Positions 5,585 through 6,770 of a stretch of 6,770 bases of DNA are shown here, piece after piece (within the stretch, counting starts at the first letter, position 1; every line of letters starts with the position of its first letter). The notes under the pieces were generated by a model, which did not search any database, was not told where the DNA came from, and saw only the letters and a program-made list of their open reading frames with translations. Position numbers and translations under genes: made by a program. Source of the stretch: DASZZV01 sp035544835 (GTDB lineage Bacteria; Acidobacteriota; Thermoanaerobaculia; Gp7-AA8). The stretch spans positions 1 through 6,770 of the forward strand of contig DASZZV010000162.1 in assembly GCA_035544835.1 (NCBI GenBank), given 5' to 3'.

Positions 5585-6136
5585 TTACTCGACGTCAGAC
5601 GCCTTGATCGCGTAGAGCTTCGCTTCGCCCGAGGCATCCCGCATCAGCATCGAGGCAACGCTCTCGAGCGAGACCTGGATCGACGAGCGTCCGCCCGCCT
5701 CGATTTCCCGGAACTCCACATTCGCGACCGAGACCATTCCGCTGGCAGTGAGGTCCTCGGTGTTGACGGCAGTCAGCTTGAGCACTCCGTCGTGATTCGC
5801 TTTGGTGGTGTTGGTGGCAAACGGTTCCGCGGCGAAGCCCTTCGAGGAGCCTCCCTTCACGCCGACGAGCTCCACGCTCGACGGATCGAACTCGATGCGC
5901 GCGACGTAACCACCGAGGGTCGCGCCCTTGCCGAAGATCGTCACGCGGGTGAGATCGACCGACACGGGAAGACGAACAATCCTGGTCGCCTTAACCAACT
6001 CGGCGCGAGCTTCGATGCGCGACGCGCCGGAGGCGACCTCGCCAGCATTCTTGTCCTGGACGGCAGCCTGTCCCGCCACCGCCGCCAGCAGCAGCGACGC
6101 GATCAACGCTGCACTTCTGAGGTTTCTGATCTTCAT
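5585..6136 (-). CDS. Small secreted cohesin-like protein
   Basis: The protein has 183 residues from the ATG at 6136. This start is chosen because AAAGGAG (6143-6149) lies 6 nt upstream and a typical signal peptide begins at once (MKIRNLRSAALIASLLLAAVAGQAA, likely cleaved near residue 24). A longer form from the ATG at 6187 overlaps the dockerin gene stop as ATGA but has no ribosome binding site and would bury the signal peptide. The mature part fits a single cohesin-like module: RLPVSVDLTRV, LGGYVARIEFDPSSVELVGVKGG, NHDGVLKLTAVN, then MVSVANVEFREIEAGG. Such modules bind dockerins in cellulosomes and in many non-cellulosomal surface systems. It has no anchor and no cysteine, so it is probably periplasmic or released. 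Its upstream neighbour ends in a dockerin, 47 bp away, and the next gene downstream is also cohesin-like; co-transcription is likely. Confidence 0.75.
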   Translation of the reverse strand: MKIRNLRSAALIASLLLAAVAGQAAVQDKNAGEVASGASRIEARAELVKATRIVRLPVSVDLTRVTIFGKGATLGGYVARIEFDPSSVELVGVKGGSSKGFAAEPFATNTTKANHDGVLKLTAVNTEDLTASGMVSVANVEFREIEAGGRSSIQVSLESVASMLMRDASGEAKLYAIKASDVE

Positions 6137-6142
6137 GAGTTG

Positions 6143-6149
6143 CTCCTTT
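6143..6149 (-). promoter_or_regulatory. Ribosome binding site AAAGGAG of the small cohesin-like gene
   Basis: AAAGGAG lies 6 nt before the ATG at 6136 and decides this start over the longer frame from 6187. The same heptamer precedes the next gene in the operon. Confidence 0.8.
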
Positions 6150-6183
6150 GAGCCTCTGAGGGTCTTCATTTCGTTGAGTCCGT

Positions 6184-6770
6184 TCATTTGGTTGGAAGGC
6201 AGGTCACGTTGCCGACCATGTAGTTAGCGAGGATGACCAGGTCGACGGCGTTGACTTGTGTGTCCTGATTCAGATCAGCCATGGTCAATGGAGCGGTGAA
6301 CGGCGTTACTCCCTGCTGCACGTTGCCGACAAGGTAGTTAGCCATGATCACCAGATCCATGGCGTTGACCAGATTGTCCTGGTTGAGGTCGCCGTACATG
6401 CGAACGGTGACGGTGGATGTGGCCGTACCGATGTTGCCGGCCGCATCCCGGAAGCGGAAGGTGACGACATTCGGGCCGGCCGGGAAGAAGGTGGTGGGAG
6501 TGATATCGGAACCGCCGAGCTGAGCCGGCAATGCCGTCGGTGTGCCGCAGCTATCCGTGGCGGTGGCGGCAGCGAGGAACGTGGAAAGCCCGGTCGAGGT
6601 GGCGGGAGTCGCTCCCGAACCTGGGATGCAGGTCGACTGTGGGACGGTGGCCGCAGCAGGCGCCGTGACCGCCGGCGCAATGGCATCGGGAGTGACGACT
6701 ACTGTGGTTGCCGCTGAGGAGGCGCTGGAGCAGCCGAGCGTCGTCACGATAACGGTGTAATTGCCGCTGG
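6184..6770 (-). CDS. Ig/HYR-domain surface protein ending in a type I dockerin (5' end outside window)
   Basis: The frame is open to the right edge, so this is the C-terminal 194 residues of a longer, probably very large, exported protein; the GTG at 6747 is internal. The visible part begins with the end of an Ig-like repeat (SGNYTVIVTTLGCSSASSA). It continues with an HYR-like domain (about residues 29-123: DAIAPAVTAP, then ATATDSCG, FPAGPNVVTFRFRDAAGN, then TSTVTVR) and ends with a dockerin. The dockerin has two Ca-binding repeats, GDLNQDNLVNAMDLVIMANY and ADLNQDTQVNAVDLVILANY, each with the D-x-N-x-D-x-x-V-N-x-x-D calcium loop and a following helix. Dockerins bind cohesins, and two cohesin-like genes follow directly and a third after the terminator, so a surface complex is plausible. 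The stop codon overlaps an ATG as ATGA, but the real downstream start is probably 6136. Confidence 0.85.
   Translation of the reverse strand, partial: SGNYTVIVTTLGCSSASSAATTVVVTPDAIAPAVTAPAAATVPQSTCIPGSGATPATSTGLSTFLAAATATDSCGTPTALPAQLGGSDITPTTFFPAGPNVVTFRFRDAAGNIGTATSTVTVRMYGDLNQDNLVNAMDLVIMANYLVGNVQQGVTPFTAPLTMADLNQDTQVNAVDLVILANYMVGNVTCLPTK
6205..6393 (-). repeat. Dockerin duplicated calcium-binding repeat
   Basis: Two copies of a 25-residue unit (6319-6393 and 6205-6279) are separated by 13 residues. Both end in NYLVGNV or NYMVGNV, and all calcium-loop Asp/Asn positions are kept, so both sites look functional. Confidence 0.85.

Noticed and set aside
6137..6187. Longer start (ATG 6187) for the small cohesin-like gene, coupled by an ATGA overlap
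   Set aside because: No ribosome binding site, and it would place 17 residues in front of a normal signal peptide; the ATG at 6136 has AAAGGAG at ideal spacing.

Overview
The window comes from a bacterium with fairly high GC. It holds two blocks. The left block (about 1-3030) looks like a peptide-modification (RiPP-like) locus. The right block (about 3040-6770) is a minus-strand run of secreted surface proteins with cohesin-like and dockerin modules. AGGAG ribosome binding sites, an IPTL-CTERM-like sorting tail and Ig/HYR/dockerin surface proteins suggest an environmental Gram-negative bacterium. Acidobacteriota or a neighbouring phylum is my best guess, but the sequence does not prove it.

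Left block: the plus strand carries the 3' part of a radical SAM/SPASM-type gene (2-598) and, 4 bp later, an HPr-kinase-like P-loop protein (603-1412). Facing them on the minus strand are two genes for lasso-type B2 proteins, which are transglutaminase-fold Cys-His-Asp leader peptidases (1403-1912 and 2443-2982). Between the two lies a plus-strand gene for a small secreted protein (2025-2282). Two tiny minus-strand reading frames (2276-2338 and 2963-3007) encode peptides sharing the pattern M-[ST]-L-D-N-L-[KR]-x-S. The changes between them are synonymous or conservative, so I propose them as candidate precursor or leader peptides. One overlaps the start of a B2 gene. No lasso cyclase (asparagine-synthetase type) and no stand-alone RRE/PqqD gene is visible, so this is not a classical lasso-peptide cluster as far as the window shows.

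Right block, read right to left on the minus strand: a dockerin-terminated Ig/HYR protein that enters from beyond the window (6184-6770), a small cohesin-like secreted protein (5585-6136), and a cohesin-like protein with an IPTL-CTERM-like membrane anchor (4934-5554). A strong intrinsic terminator (4876-4908) follows, then a 608-residue cohesin/Fn3 protein (3043-4869) that starts only 6 nt after the terminator's U-tract. The dockerin protein and the anchored cohesin proteins could form a surface complex, but pairing is inferred from co-location only. The two blocks may be unrelated neighbours. No tRNA, rRNA, CRISPR array or insertion sequence was seen, and no gene-free stretch exceeds about 160 bp apart from the tiny frames described.
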